Source: an uncultured Lachnospiraceae bacterium
GTDB taxonomy: Bacteria > Bacillota > Clostridia > Lachnospirales > Lachnospiraceae
Direction of reading: 5' to 3'
DNA length: 52,199 nucleotides
Assembly (NCBI GenBank): GCA_905234595.1
Contig: CAJOID010000004.1
Span: forward strand, 1-52,199
Shown: one piece after another, positions 16,289-26,425 of the stretch
Layout of the letters: each line of letters opens with the position of its first letter
Numbering within the stretch: position 1 is the stretch's first letter
The notes under the pieces: generated by a model
What the model was told of the DNA's origin: nothing
The model's database searches: none
What the model saw: only the letters and a program-made list of their open reading frames with translations
Made by a program: the position numbers and the translations under genes

Positions 16289-17068
16289 ATGCTGGATATC
16301 CATTTCTCATACGGTGATCTGCAGCAGTTTCTGCTGATACTTATGAGGGTGGCTTCCTTTGTATTCGTAGCCCCCTTTTTCGGGATGAACAATACTCCCA
16401 GACGGGTCAAGGTGGGATTCAGTATTCTGCTGGCCTATCTGCTTTACGGTCTGGTGGACAGACCGAATCTTGTATTCGATACGGAGATTGAGTACGCGAT
16501 CATAGTCATGAGAGAGGTCATGTGCGGACTGCTCATCGGATTCGGCGCGCAGCTGTGCACTACAGTTACCGTTCTTGCGGGCTATATCGTGGATATAGAG
16601 ACCGGCATGAGCATGGCTCAGGTGTTTGATGTCAATACCAGACAGCAGGTGTCCATTTCCAGTGGTATATATCAATACTCTTTTATGCTCATTATGATCA
16701 TTTCGGGGATGTACAAGTATCTGCTGGGAGCACTGGTGGATTCTTTTTCCCTGATACCGGTTGGAGGCGCCATATTCCATCCGGACAAGCTTATCACCCA
16801 GTTCGTGGCCTTTATGGGGCAGTATATGTCCATAGGATTCAGGGTCGCTTTGCCGATATTCTGCTGCATCCTGCTGCTTAATGCAGTACTCGGCATACTG
16901 GCCAAGGTCGCTCCGCAGATGAACATGTTTGCGGTGGGTATGCAGCTGAAGGTTTTGACAGGACTGTCATTGTTATATATATCGGTTTTTACGCTTCCCA
17001 GGATCTCGGAGTTCATATTCGTCGAGATGAAGAGGATAATAGTAGGTTTCGTAGAGGGAATGATGTGA
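16289..17068 (+). CDS. fliR: Flagellar export gate protein FliR
   Basis: FliR completes the export gate cone with FliP and FliQ. The 259-aa product is almost all membrane segments. Family features include RVASFVFVAPFFG near residue 17, GFGAQLCTTV, GMSMAQVFD, and the late AKVAPQMNMFAVGMQLK. It ends ATG-ATG-TGA, and the flhB GTG overlaps the stop by 3 nt, so fliR and flhB are tightly coupled. Some clostridia fuse fliR to flhB; here they remain separate. Confidence 0.96.
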   Translation: MLDIHFSYGDLQQFLLILMRVASFVFVAPFFGMNNTPRRVKVGFSILLAYLLYGLVDRPNLVFDTEIEYAIIVMREVMCGLLIGFGAQLCTTVTVLAGYIVDIETGMSMAQVFDVNTRQQVSISSGIYQYSFMLIMIISGMYKYLLGALVDSFSLIPVGGAIFHPDKLITQFVAFMGQYMSIGFRVALPIFCCILLLNAVLGILAKVAPQMNMFAVGMQLKVLTGLSLLYISVFTLPRISEFIFVEMKRIIVGFVEGMM

Positions 17069-18177
17069 GCCTGAAGTACGATCTTCAGTTCTTCGCCAAG
17101 GACGGTCCCGGCGGAGAAAAGACTGAACCGGCAACCGCCAAGAAACTCAGCGATGCGCGTAAGGAAGGTCAGGTCGCCAAGAGCAAGGAAGTGTCGAATG
17201 CTGCACTTTTGCTTGCTTTATTCGTATTTCTGGGGCTGATAGTCAGCTATTATGGCAGGAGCTTCCTCGGTATATTCGAAACGGTATATAACCGCATCCC
17301 GGAGTGGACGGTGATGCATGACGGCGAGATACCGTATGCGACCATTAACGGGGCTCTGTCATATATCATCAGGAATTACCTGATGATAGTGCTCCCCGCA
17401 CTTCTGATCGGTTTGATCATACCCTTTATAGCCAACCTGCTCCAGGTGAAGTGGCGTCCGACCGCCAAGCCCATGAAACCCAAGTTCAGCAAGTTGAATC
17501 CCATCAGCGGCATAAAGAGGATCTTTTCACTGAACTCGCTGATGGAGCTGATCAAATCGCTGCTCAAGATAGGTATCATCGGCCTGATGGCGTACCTGTA
17601 CCTGAGAAGGCAGCAGGACAAGCTGCTGATCATCATGGATATGGCCATCCCCGATGCACTGTCCATGCTAAGTGGCATTATCATGACTCTGGGAATCAGG
17701 ATCTCGGCAGCTTATATCATCCTCGCGGCAGCTGACTACATATATCAGAAGTGGAAGTTCAGCGAAGACATGAAGATGACCAAGCAGGAGGTCAAGGACG
17801 AGTACAAGAACACCGAAGGTGATCCGCAGATCAAGTCCAAACAGCGGCAGAGGATGATGCAGGCATCCAGGCGCCGTATGATGCAGGCGCTGCCTCAGGC
17901 CGATGTGGTCATCACCAACCCGACGCACTATGCCGTGGCGATCAAGTATGATCCCGAGAAATATGATGCACCCTATGTCGTAGCCAAGGGAAGCGATTAT
18001 CTGGCTGCGAAGATCAAAGAGATCGCCGCCGAACATCATATAGAGATAGTAGAGAACAAACCTCTTGCACGTATGCTGTACGCCAACGTGGAGGTGGATC
18101 AGATAGTACCGCCGGAACTGTATCAGGCGGTGGCCGAGGTACTTGCATTTGTATACCATCTGCAGGGCAGAGTCTGA
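17065..18177 (+). CDS. flhB: Flagellar export switch protein FlhB
   Basis: FlhB controls the change of export substrate from hook to filament proteins. The 370-aa protein opens with the cytoplasmic GGEKTEPATAKKLSDARKEGQVAKS block and has four membrane segments. The cytoplasmic domain carries the self-cleavage motif NPTH, with Asn at residue 285, followed by YAVAIKYD. All residues needed for autocleavage are present. The start is GTG, overlapping the fliR stop. Confidence 0.97.
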   Translation: MSLKYDLQFFAKDGPGGEKTEPATAKKLSDARKEGQVAKSKEVSNAALLLALFVFLGLIVSYYGRSFLGIFETVYNRIPEWTVMHDGEIPYATINGALSYIIRNYLMIVLPALLIGLIIPFIANLLQVKWRPTAKPMKPKFSKLNPISGIKRIFSLNSLMELIKSLLKIGIIGLMAYLYLRRQQDKLLIIMDMAIPDALSMLSGIIMTLGIRISAAYIILAAADYIYQKWKFSEDMKMTKQEVKDEYKNTEGDPQIKSKQRQRMMQASRRRMMQALPQADVVITNPTHYAVAIKYDPEKYDAPYVVAKGSDYLAAKIKEIAAEHHIEIVENKPLARMLYANVEVDQIVPPELYQAVAEVLAFVYHLQGRV

Positions 18178-18205
18178 TCATAGATAATACAGAAAGGAGG
18201 AGCAC

Positions 18206-20248
18206 ATGGGTAAGTTCAAACTGGCTGATGCCGGCGTAGCCGTATATCTGCTCATCGCATTTATCATGCTGATCGTCCCCATGCCCGAATGGCTGCTGGA
18301 TGTATTTCTGACAGCGGATATGGGTATCAGCTTTACCATTCTCTTTTCTTCCATGTTTGCGGAGGAAGTACTGGGCATGAGTTTTTATCCTACCATGTTG
18401 CTCTTCTCGACCATTTTCCGTATAGCACTGAACGTATCCTCAACGAGACTGATCCTGGCAAACGGCAGCGCAGGTAATGTCATCAGGGTCTTCGGTGAAT
18501 TCGTGGGCGGCGGCGATCTGGTAATAGGTATCATCGTATATCTCATACTGGTCATCGTGCAGTTCGTGGTCATCAATAAAGGTTCCGAGAGAGTTGCCGA
18601 GGTTACGGCGAGATTTACACTGGACGCCATGCCCGGTAAGCAGATGGCCATCGATGCTGACCTGAACACCGGAGCGATCACGGATGAAGAAGCCAAGAAC
18701 CGCAGAGAGAAGATACAGGAAGAAGCCACCTTCTTCGGTTCCATGGACGGTGCCGTCAAGTTCGTAAAAGGAGATGCCAATGCCGGCCTGATCATAACCG
18801 CGATCAATATCGTCGGCGGTATAGCGATGGGTGTCCTCAGAAAGGGCATGGATGTTCCGTCGGCACTTAACTGGTATACGATACTGACCATAGGTGACGG
18901 TCTGGTAAGTATGATATCCTCGCTGCTGATATCTCTGGCAACGGGTATACTGGTCACGAAGGGATCCAAGACGGCCGATTTTGGATCCACCCTTCTTTCG
19001 CAGCTGTTCGGTATCCCCAAAGCACTGTATATAGTCGGCGGCGTGCTTGCCTTCCTGGGAATAGTGACACCTCTGAACACTGTCCTTTTCGTGATCTCGG
19101 GTGCGATATTCATAATCGTGGCACGCGTTATAGCCGGTACCATAGAGACAGCCAAGATCGAATCCGAGGTTGAGAGTGAGGAAGCTGCGGCCGAAGAGAT
19201 CAGACAGCCCGAAAATGTCACTTCGCTGCTCAATGTCGACCCTATCGAGCTCGAGTTCGGTTACGGTATCATACCCCTGGCTGATGTCAATCAGGGCGGT
19301 GACCTGTTAGACCGCGTTGTCATGATCAGGCGACAGATTGCGCTTGAGCTCGGTACCGTAGTACCTATCATACGTTTGAGGGATAATATCCAGCTCAATC
19401 CGAACCAGTACATCATCAAGATCAAGGGTGTCCAGGTCTCCGAGGGCGAGATCCTGTTTGACCACTATATGGCCATGAATCCGGGATACGTCACCGAGCA
19501 GATCCCCGGTATAGATACTACGGAGCCGTCGTTCGGCCTGCCGGCCACCTGGATCACCGAGGGCCAGAGAGAGCGTGCGGAGAGTATGGGATACACGGTT
19601 GTAGATCCGCCGTCCATCATCGCGACTCATCTGACCGAGGTCATCAGACAGCATATCGCCGAACTCCTGACGCGTCAGGATGTACAGAACCTGATCGATA
19701 ATCTCAAGGAGACCAATCCCTCGATCGTGGACGAACTGGTTCCCAAACTCCTGGGACTCGGCGAAGTACAGAAGGTTCTTCAGAACCTGCTTTCCGAGGG
19801 TATATCCATCCGTGATCTGCTGACCATATTTGAGACCATGGCCGACTATGCGACCACGACCAGGGATACCGATATCCTTACCGAATATATCAGACAGGCA
19901 TTGAAGCGTGCCATATCGAATAAGTTTTTCCCTGCAAACGAGACTACGCAGGTAGTGACCGTTGATCCTTCGCTCGAACAGGAGATCATGGCCAGCGTCA
20001 AACAGACGGAGCAGGGAGCATATCTGACGATGGATCCGCAGAAGATCGAAGCCATCATGGCGAGCGTGCGGGCTCAGGTCGAAAAACTCGAGAATCTGGG
20101 CAGAAACCCGATAGTGATCACTTCTCCGATCGTCAGGATTTATTTTAAAAAGCTTACTGAAGAATACTTTAAGGACCTGATAGTTGTGTCTTATAATGAG
20201 ATAGAGACCAATATCAGTATTCAATCTATAGGAACGGTAACAGCTTAA
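18206..20248 (+). CDS. flhA: Flagellar export apparatus protein FlhA
   Basis: FlhA is the nonameric export component whose cytoplasmic ring docks chaperone-substrate complexes. The 680-aa product has an N-terminal half with about eight membrane segments. Conserved blocks there include RIALNVSSTRLIL, INKGSERVAEVTARFTLDAMPGKQMAID, and FGSMDGAVKFVKGDA. The C-terminal ring-forming domain starts near residue 345 and includes RRQIALELGTVVP and ATHLTEVIRQH. RBS AGAAAGGAGG precedes the ATG. flhF follows with 1 nt between. Confidence 0.97.
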   Translation: MGKFKLADAGVAVYLLIAFIMLIVPMPEWLLDVFLTADMGISFTILFSSMFAEEVLGMSFYPTMLLFSTIFRIALNVSSTRLILANGSAGNVIRVFGEFVGGGDLVIGIIVYLILVIVQFVVINKGSERVAEVTARFTLDAMPGKQMAIDADLNTGAITDEEAKNRREKIQEEATFFGSMDGAVKFVKGDANAGLIITAINIVGGIAMGVLRKGMDVPSALNWYTILTIGDGLVSMISSLLISLATGILVTKGSKTADFGSTLLSQLFGIPKALYIVGGVLAFLGIVTPLNTVLFVISGAIFIIVARVIAGTIETAKIESEVESEEAAAEEIRQPENVTSLLNVDPIELEFGYGIIPLADVNQGGDLLDRVVMIRRQIALELGTVVPIIRLRDNIQLNPNQYIIKIKGVQVSEGEILFDHYMAMNPGYVTEQIPGIDTTEPSFGLPATWITEGQRERAESMGYTVVDPPSIIATHLTEVIRQHIAELLTRQDVQNLIDNLKETNPSIVDELVPKLLGLGEVQKVLQNLLSEGISIRDLLTIFETMADYATTTRDTDILTEYIRQALKRAISNKFFPANETTQVVTVDPSLEQEIMASVKQTEQGAYLTMDPQKIEAIMASVRAQVEKLENLGRNPIVITSPIVRIYFKKLTEEYFKDLIVVSYNEIETNISIQSIGTVTA

Positions 20249-20249
20249 G

Positions 20250-21509
20250 ATGATTATCAAGAAGTTTACAGCCAAAACCGAGGCGGAAGCTACAGCTGAG
20301 GCCAGAAAAGAACTCGGCCCCAACGTGGTCATCATGAACGTGAGGAGCGTGAAGCAGAAGGGGATATTCTATTTCCTCAAGGCTCCCCTCGTGGAAGTGA
20401 CGGTCGCTCTGGAAGAAGAGGGTGAACCCGGCGCTGTCAGACGCCGCGTGGTAACCCCCGAACCCCCGGCCATACCGGATCCTGTCAGGGAGGCTGTCAG
20501 TCAGGTGAGCTCTCTGGTCAATGCAGACCTGGAGAAAGAGAAAAAGCAGGAAGAGGAACACCATGAATCCGTAATAGAAGAAAAACTGGATTCGCTTCAG
20601 AGCCTGCTGGAAAAGCAGATATCGACTCCGGCGGTCAATCCGGAACCAGAGCAGTCAAAACCCGCACCCAAGCCTGTATCCGAGGACGGTTCGGAAGTTA
20701 CGGATGTGGATGCGGAACTGCTGAAGTTCATGAAACTCCTCTATAATACGATGATCGATAATGAGGTCAATGAGAAGATCGCCAATTCTATCATCGAGGA
20801 GACACGTAAATCCGCCAAGCCCGGTATGCCGTTTGATTATGCGCTGGCTGCCACTTATCAGAAGATGATCCTGAAGTTCGGTACGCCTCAGGCGATATCG
20901 CCGGCTACCCGCGGCCCCAAGGTAGTGTTCTTCATTGGGCCTACCGGTGTGGGCAAGACCACGACCATAGCAAAGATAGCATCTCAGTTCTCTGTGGATC
21001 AGGGCAGAAAGGTTGCCCTGCTCACGGCTGATACATACAGGATAGCTGCTGCCGAGCAGCTGCGTACATATGCCAATATACTGGAAGTGCCTTTCCGCAT
21101 CATCTATGCGGTGGAGGAGGTCGAGCAGGCTCTCGAGGATTTCGCCGCGTACGATTATATCCTCGTCGATACGGCCGGACATTCGCACCAGAACGAAACC
21201 CAGCGCGATCAGATGAACGGGTTCATTCACTCGGTGGACGGGCTTGCGGAGAAGGAGACTTTCCTGGTGCTGTCGGCCACGACCAAATACAGGGATCTGA
21301 TCAGTATAGCGGATACATATTCCGCCATGACCGATTACAAGCTCATCTTCACCAAACTGGATGAGACAACGACACTCGGTAACCTGCTGAACCTGAAGCT
21401 GCATACGGGAACAACGATATCGTATGTGACCAACGGGCAGAACGTACCGGATGATATAGCACCATTCAATCCGCAGAAGACCGTCAAGCTTCTGCTGGGC
21501 GGCAAGTAG
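20250..21509 (+). CDS. flhF: SRP-like GTPase FlhF
   Basis: FlhF is an SRP-family GTPase that sets flagellar number and position. The 419-aa protein starts with the family opening MIIKKFTAKTEAEATAEARKE. It then has a low-complexity Glu/Lys/Pro region (about 60-155) and an NG domain. In the NG domain, the P-loop GPTGVGKTTT has its lysine at residue 236, followed by ADTYRIAAAEQLRTYA, a DTAGHSH switch and the guanine-specificity TKLDET. The 1-nt gap from flhA and the following flhG match the usual set. Confidence 0.96.
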   Translation: MIIKKFTAKTEAEATAEARKELGPNVVIMNVRSVKQKGIFYFLKAPLVEVTVALEEEGEPGAVRRRVVTPEPPAIPDPVREAVSQVSSLVNADLEKEKKQEEEHHESVIEEKLDSLQSLLEKQISTPAVNPEPEQSKPAPKPVSEDGSEVTDVDAELLKFMKLLYNTMIDNEVNEKIANSIIEETRKSAKPGMPFDYALAATYQKMILKFGTPQAISPATRGPKVVFFIGPTGVGKTTTIAKIASQFSVDQGRKVALLTADTYRIAAAEQLRTYANILEVPFRIIYAVEEVEQALEDFAAYDYILVDTAGHSHQNETQRDQMNGFIHSVDGLAEKETFLVLSATTKYRDLISIADTYSAMTDYKLIFTKLDETTTLGNLLNLKLHTGTTISYVTNGQNVPDDIAPFNPQKTVKLLLGGK

Positions 21510-21551
21510 GACGCGGCGGGCTGACTGCTCCCATACACATAAAGGTATAAC

Positions 21552-22439
21552 ATGGATCAGGCAACAGGCTTAAGAAACCTGGTAAAATCAAATAATATAC
21601 CGTCTAGACCGATATCCAGGGTTATCACGGTCACAAGCGGCAAGGGAGGCGTGGGTAAATCCAACACGTCTATCAATCTTGCCATCCAGTTCCGCAAACT
21701 CGGACAGAGGGTCATCATCCTCGATGCGGATTTCGGTCTGGCCAATATTGAGATCATGTTCGGGGCTGTCCCCAAGCATAATCTGTGCGATCTGATATAC
21801 CAGAACAAGAGCATCCGTGAGATCATCACATGGGGCCCGATGGAAGTAGGGTTCATATCCGGAGGATCCGGTATAGCCGGCATGTCCAATCTGGGGCGCG
21901 ATTATCTCACATATATCATTCAGAATCTGGCCGAACTGGATGCCATAGCGGATATCATCATAGTTGATACCGGAGCAGGCATATCGGATGCGGTGCTTGA
22001 GTTCCTTGTGGCCAGCGGGGAGATCCTGCTCGTGACCACACCCGAACCCACATCCATCACGGATTCGTATTCGCTGTTAAAGGCGCTTAACAGACATAAC
22101 AGATTTGACAGGGATTATTCACAGATCAAAGTAGTAGCCAATAAGGTGGACTCCGAAACCGAGGGGCAGGCACTGTTTAACAAGCTCAATGCGGTTGTTA
22201 ACAGATATCTGCATCTGCCTATCTCGTATCTGGGTGCGGTGCCTCAGGATCAGCAGCTCGTAAAGGCTGTCATGCAGCAGATGCCCGTATCGATCCAGCA
22301 CCCCAATGCCAAATCTTCTCTGGCTTATGAGAGCATAGCAGCCAAGCTGATGAACATCGATCCCGATAAACTGCATAAACGCGGGATGGCTGCGTTTTTC
22401 TCACATATAGTTACTACAGCTAAAAAAGCACAAAACTAA
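21552..22439 (+). CDS. flhG: MinD-like ATPase FlhG (YlxH/FleN)
   Basis: FlhG is the ParA/MinD-type ATPase that works with FlhF to control flagellar number. The 295-aa protein opens MDQATGLRNLV, the DQAxxLR-like peptide that stimulates the FlhF GTPase. The deviant Walker A motif is SGKGGVGKS, with signature lysine K31 and P-loop K36. It is followed by ILDADFGLANIEIMFG and VDTGAGISDAVLEFL. The C-terminus is amphipathic and basic, which would suit membrane binding. It lies 42 nt after flhF. Confidence 0.95.
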   Translation: MDQATGLRNLVKSNNIPSRPISRVITVTSGKGGVGKSNTSINLAIQFRKLGQRVIILDADFGLANIEIMFGAVPKHNLCDLIYQNKSIREIITWGPMEVGFISGGSGIAGMSNLGRDYLTYIIQNLAELDAIADIIIVDTGAGISDAVLEFLVASGEILLVTTPEPTSITDSYSLLKALNRHNRFDRDYSQIKVVANKVDSETEGQALFNKLNAVVNRYLHLPISYLGAVPQDQQLVKAVMQQMPVSIQHPNAKSSLAYESIAAKLMNIDPDKLHKRGMAAFFSHIVTTAKKAQN

Positions 22440-22460
22440 CCGTAAGATCAGGAGGGTTAT

Positions 22461-23192
22461 ATGCTATCAAAATATGTAGTCGTAGGTAATCGCGTTGAGC
22501 TTCAGGCGGTCAAAAGGCTCAATCTGAGCGATGACAGTGCAAACGAAGAAAGAAAGGTATATTCGACCAAGGTATACGATATAGTATCGGATGAGCGTAT
22601 TGAACTGTTGATGCCCATGGAGCAGACCAAGCTTATACTCCTGCCCATAGACGGTGAATACGAACTGTGCTTCTATACCGATAACGGCCTGTATCAGTGC
22701 CTGGCCAAGGTCGTAGACCGTTACAGAGACAACAACATATATGTGCTTGCTCTTGATCTGACCACGAACCTGCGTAAGTATCAGCGCCGTGAGTTCTACC
22801 GGTTCAGCTGTGCATTGGAGATGAATTCCCGCGAGCTGCTCAAGGAGGAGATCGAATCACTCAACCAGTCGCATAACGCTCTGCAGCCTGAGCTTCCGCT
22901 CAAGCGAAGCGTAATTGTGGATATAAGCGGCGGCGGACTGCGCTTCGTCTCCAATCTGGAGTATGAGAAAGGCAGTATGATCCTGTGCAACTACAATCTG
23001 GTGGTTGACGGTGTTCAGAAGCATTACAGTCTGGTAGGCAGGGTCCTGTCGGTGGAAGAACTCGAGAACAGGCCGGGCGTGTATGAGCACAGGGTTCAAT
23101 ACGTTAACATGGACGTGGACGACCGTGAGGAGATAATCAAGTACATCTTCAACGAAGAGCGTAAGAACCGGCATAAGGAAAAGGGAATGTGA
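22461..23192 (+). CDS. PilZ-domain flagellar brake-type protein (YcgR-like)
   Basis: PilZ proteins of the YcgR type bind cyclic di-GMP and slow the motor. The 243-aa product has an N-terminal YcgR-like beta domain (about 1-100) and a C-terminal PilZ domain. The two c-di-GMP-binding motifs are visible: RREFYR (R109, R110, R114) and DISGGGLR starting at D154. No membrane segment is seen. It is inserted between flhG and cheB, so it is co-expressed with the motor. Binding is predicted from the motifs; braking is inferred from the family. Diguanylate cyclase genes occur later in the window. Confidence 0.9.
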   Translation: MLSKYVVVGNRVELQAVKRLNLSDDSANEERKVYSTKVYDIVSDERIELLMPMEQTKLILLPIDGEYELCFYTDNGLYQCLAKVVDRYRDNNIYVLALDLTTNLRKYQRREFYRFSCALEMNSRELLKEEIESLNQSHNALQPELPLKRSVIVDISGGGLRFVSNLEYEKGSMILCNYNLVVDGVQKHYSLVGRVLSVEELENRPGVYEHRVQYVNMDVDDREEIIKYIFNEERKNRHKEKGM

Positions 23193-23193
23193 C

Positions 23194-24264
23194 ATGAAAA
23201 AAATTCTGCTCGTAGATGACTCTGCACTCATGAGAAGGGTGCTAAGTGATATAATTGATTCAGATTCCAGATTTCATGTAGAAGATCGGGCCAATAACGG
23301 TGTTGAGGCTCTGGAGAAACTGCAGAAGAATACATACGATGCAGTGGTCCTGGACGTCAATATGCCGCAGATGGATGGAATCACCCTTCTGAAAGAACTT
23401 CATAAGAAGAAGATCAATGTCAGAGTCATGATGGCATCAACCGATACCATGGAAGGTGCCAAGGTGACACTCGATGCGTTGGATCTCGGGGCACTGGACT
23501 TCATACATAAGCCAAGCAATGCGTTTGACTGTAAGGAAGCCGATTTCCAGAAACGGCTGCTCAGAACACTTGAGAGCGTATGTATGTCCAAAGTGCCTTC
23601 GTTCGAACCGGCGCTTACGATGGAGTCGATCAAGACTTCCAGGAAGGTCGTTGAGCTGGTAAGCAGGCATGCGACTACAGCGACGAGCTCCAAGATCGTG
23701 GCGATAGCATCTTCAACGGGAGGTCCCAAGGCCTTACAGTCCGTGATCCCCAATCTGCCGGCTAATCTGGCAGCCCCGGTTGTGCTCGTACAGCATATGC
23801 CGGTCGGGTTCACAGCTTCTCTGGCCGACAGACTGAACTCACTCAGTGAAGTGACCGTTACCGAAGCAAAAGAGGGTGATGTGCTGGAACCGGGACATGT
23901 GTATATCTCGCAGGGGGGCAAACACATGAATATCCTGACCATGGCCAGCAAGTATTCCATTCATTATACCGATGAACCTACCCGTGAGGGAGTCAAACCC
24001 TGTGCCAACTACATGTTTGAATCACTGGCATCGTCCAAGGTCAGCGAGATCGTATGTGTGGTAATGACCGGCATGGGTGCAGACGGAACAGAAGGTATTG
24101 TTCATCTGAAAGAGAAGAAAAAGGTACATGTTATAACCCAGACGGAAAACACCTGCGCGGTATACGGTATGCCGAAGGCGGCCGTTAAACAGGGACTGTC
24201 GGACCAGCAGGTACCACTCGATCAGATAGCGCAGGAAATCGTTATGAACGTGGGCGTACGATAA
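23194..24264 (+). CDS. cheB: Chemotaxis methylesterase CheB
   Basis: CheB removes methyl groups from (and deamidates) chemoreceptors. The 356-aa product has an N-terminal receiver domain (phosphoacceptor D54 in VVLDVNMPQMDG) and a C-terminal methylesterase domain. The esterase triad context is visible: SSTGGPK with the catalytic Ser at about 174, QHMPVGFT with the His, and MTGMGADG with the Asp near the end. It starts 1 nt after the PilZ gene. No cheR is present in the window. Confidence 0.96.
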   Translation: MKKILLVDDSALMRRVLSDIIDSDSRFHVEDRANNGVEALEKLQKNTYDAVVLDVNMPQMDGITLLKELHKKKINVRVMMASTDTMEGAKVTLDALDLGALDFIHKPSNAFDCKEADFQKRLLRTLESVCMSKVPSFEPALTMESIKTSRKVVELVSRHATTATSSKIVAIASSTGGPKALQSVIPNLPANLAAPVVLVQHMPVGFTASLADRLNSLSEVTVTEAKEGDVLEPGHVYISQGGKHMNILTMASKYSIHYTDEPTREGVKPCANYMFESLASSKVSEIVCVVMTGMGADGTEGIVHLKEKKKVHVITQTENTCAVYGMPKAAVKQGLSDQQVPLDQIAQEIVMNVGVR

Positions 24265-24288
24265 TAAAGAAAGGAATGGTGGAACCAA

Positions 24289-26406
24289 ATGGATGTAAGT
24301 CAATATTTGGACATTTTTCTGGATGAGGCCGGCGAACACCTCCAGAGCCTGAGCGATCAGATCATGATCCTAGAGCAGGAGCCGGAGAATGAGGACACTA
24401 TCAACGAGATATTCCGTGCCGCACATTCACTTAAGGGTATGGCAGGTACCATGGGCTATAAGAACATGCAGAACCTGACACACGATATGGAGAATGTGTT
24501 CTCCGAAGTGAGAAACGGTAATATCAAGATCAAGTCGGACATGATAGATGTTCTTTTCCAGTGCCTTGATGCTCTGGAAGCATACACAAACAATATCCGC
24601 GAGAGTTCGGATGAGGGCAGCGAGACGAATGAGAACCTCATCAAAGCTCTGAATGATATATTAAACGGCGGCTCCGCCGGATCCGACGAAGGATCCGCAG
24701 AGGCGAAACCCAAGGAAGAGAAAAAAGCACCCGAGGCCGCTGCCGCATCAGGCGATGAGCCCTGGAAGCATATCAAACTGGGTGACACCGAGACGACTGT
24801 TCTGGGCGAGGCTCTCAAGCAGGGCAAGACTCCTTACGGACTGACCGTCAAGGTTCAGGAATCATGCATCCTGAAGGCCGCCAGAGCATTCCTGGTATTT
24901 AAGGCAGTTGAGGAACTGGGTGAGGTGATCATATCCGATCCTTCCACTCAGGATATCGAAGACGAGAAGTTCGAATTCGAGTTCTCTCTCATAACCATAT
25001 CCGATAAGCCTCTGGATCAGATCATCAGTGCTGCATCAGCAGTGTCCGAGATCGAGTCCGTGACAGGCGGAGTCCTTGATCTGGACAATACCGAGATCGA
25101 GTCCGAAGAGGATGAAGAGGAAGCAGCTCCCACAGCAGAAGCTTCCGAGAGCACAGAAGCTCCCGCCGAGGCTCCGAAGACCAATGCGCCCGCACCTGCA
25201 TCCGCAGCTCCGGCCAAGGCTGACAAGAAGCCCGTCGGCAAGCCCGTTGTCAACAGAACGGTACGTGTAGATATCGAGAAACTCGATGTATTGATGAATC
25301 TGGTCAGCGAGCTGATCATCGCCAAGAATTCACTGGTTGCAGCCAGCGGAAGCACCGAGGACCGTATCAATTCGGCTATCACCGATCAGGTTGAATATCT
25401 CGAGTCGGTTACCACCAGCCTCCATGAATCGGTTATGAAGGTTCGAATGGTTCCTATCGAGAGCGTTGTATCCAAGTTCCCTCGTATGATCAGAGATCTG
25501 TCCAAGAAGCTCGGCAAGAAGATGGAACTGTACATGTCCGGTGAGGATACCGAACTGGATCGTACCGTTGTGGATGAGATAGGTGATCCTCTGATGCACC
25601 TGCTCCGTAATTCGGCCGATCATGGTCTTGAGTCCGCCGAGATACGTAAGGAGAGAGGCAAGCCCGAAGTCGGATCCATATTCCTTGATGCATATCAGGA
25701 AGGCAACAACGTTATCATTGAAGTAAGAGATGACGGTAACGGAATCGATACCGAGGCAGTTAAAGCCAAGGCTATAGAGAGAGGCGTCATCACTCCCGAG
25801 CAGGGTGATAACATGAGCGAGAAGGAGATCATCGATCTTCTGTTCAACGCCGGATTCTCCACAGCCAAGGTTGTATCCGATGTATCCGGCCGAGGCGTAG
25901 GTTTGGATGTTGTTAAGTCCAAGATCGAATCCCTGAGCGGTGAAGTAGAAGTCAAGAGCAGACTGGGAGAAGGCTCCACCTGGACTATCAGACTTCCTCT
26001 GACTTTGGCTATCATCCAGGCTCTTATGGTTACCGTCGGCGGCGAGAAGTATGCTATCTCCCTCGGATCCATACAGACAATAGAGAATATCTCCAGAAGC
26101 AGTATCAAGCTTGTTGAGAATAAGGAAGTCATCCACTTAAGAGGTACTGTCATTCCTCTGATCGATCTGCATGATGTACTCGATGCTCCTCGTCTTGACG
26201 AAGAGGATCCCGAGCATATCATCGTGGTTATCGTCAAGAAGGGTGACAAGCTTGCAGGTCTTGTGGTTGATGAGCTTATAGGACAGCAGGAAGTAGTTAT
26301 CAAGTCCCTCGGCAAGTACATCAACAGGTGTAAGGTTATAAGCGGTGCAACGATTCTCGGTGACGGCGAAGTCGCTCTGATCCTTGATGCAAATGTGCTG
26401 ATCTGA
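24289..26406 (+). CDS. cheA: Chemotaxis histidine kinase CheA
   Basis: CheA is the receptor-coupled kinase that phosphorylates CheY and CheB. The 705-aa product has all five domains: Hpt/P1 with H46 in AAHSLKGMAG; P2 at about 160-250; an Ala/Pro/Glu-rich linker; P3 dimerisation from about 325 (VDIEKLDVLMNLVSEL). The P4 ATPase follows, with the N box LMHLLRNSADHGLE, the G1 box VRDDGNGID and GRGVGLDVV. The P5 CheW-like domain forms the C-terminus. The RBS is AGAAAGGAA. cheW follows directly. Confidence 0.97.
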   Translation: MDVSQYLDIFLDEAGEHLQSLSDQIMILEQEPENEDTINEIFRAAHSLKGMAGTMGYKNMQNLTHDMENVFSEVRNGNIKIKSDMIDVLFQCLDALEAYTNNIRESSDEGSETNENLIKALNDILNGGSAGSDEGSAEAKPKEEKKAPEAAAASGDEPWKHIKLGDTETTVLGEALKQGKTPYGLTVKVQESCILKAARAFLVFKAVEELGEVIISDPSTQDIEDEKFEFEFSLITISDKPLDQIISAASAVSEIESVTGGVLDLDNTEIESEEDEEEAAPTAEASESTEAPAEAPKTNAPAPASAAPAKADKKPVGKPVVNRTVRVDIEKLDVLMNLVSELIIAKNSLVAASGSTEDRINSAITDQVEYLESVTTSLHESVMKVRMVPIESVVSKFPRMIRDLSKKLGKKMELYMSGEDTELDRTVVDEIGDPLMHLLRNSADHGLESAEIRKERGKPEVGSIFLDAYQEGNNVIIEVRDDGNGIDTEAVKAKAIERGVITPEQGDNMSEKEIIDLLFNAGFSTAKVVSDVSGRGVGLDVVKSKIESLSGEVEVKSRLGEGSTWTIRLPLTLAIIQALMVTVGGEKYAISLGSIQTIENISRSSIKLVENKEVIHLRGTVIPLIDLHDVLDAPRLDEEDPEHIIVVIVKKGDKLAGLVVDELIGQQEVVIKSLGKYINRCKVISGATILGDGEVALILDANVLI

Positions 26407-26425
26407 TAGATAGGAGGATACAATA

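Noticed and set aside
19307-20335. 342-codon open frame on the minus strand inside flhA
   Set aside because: Antisense to a highly conserved gene, no ribosome site or recognisable domain.
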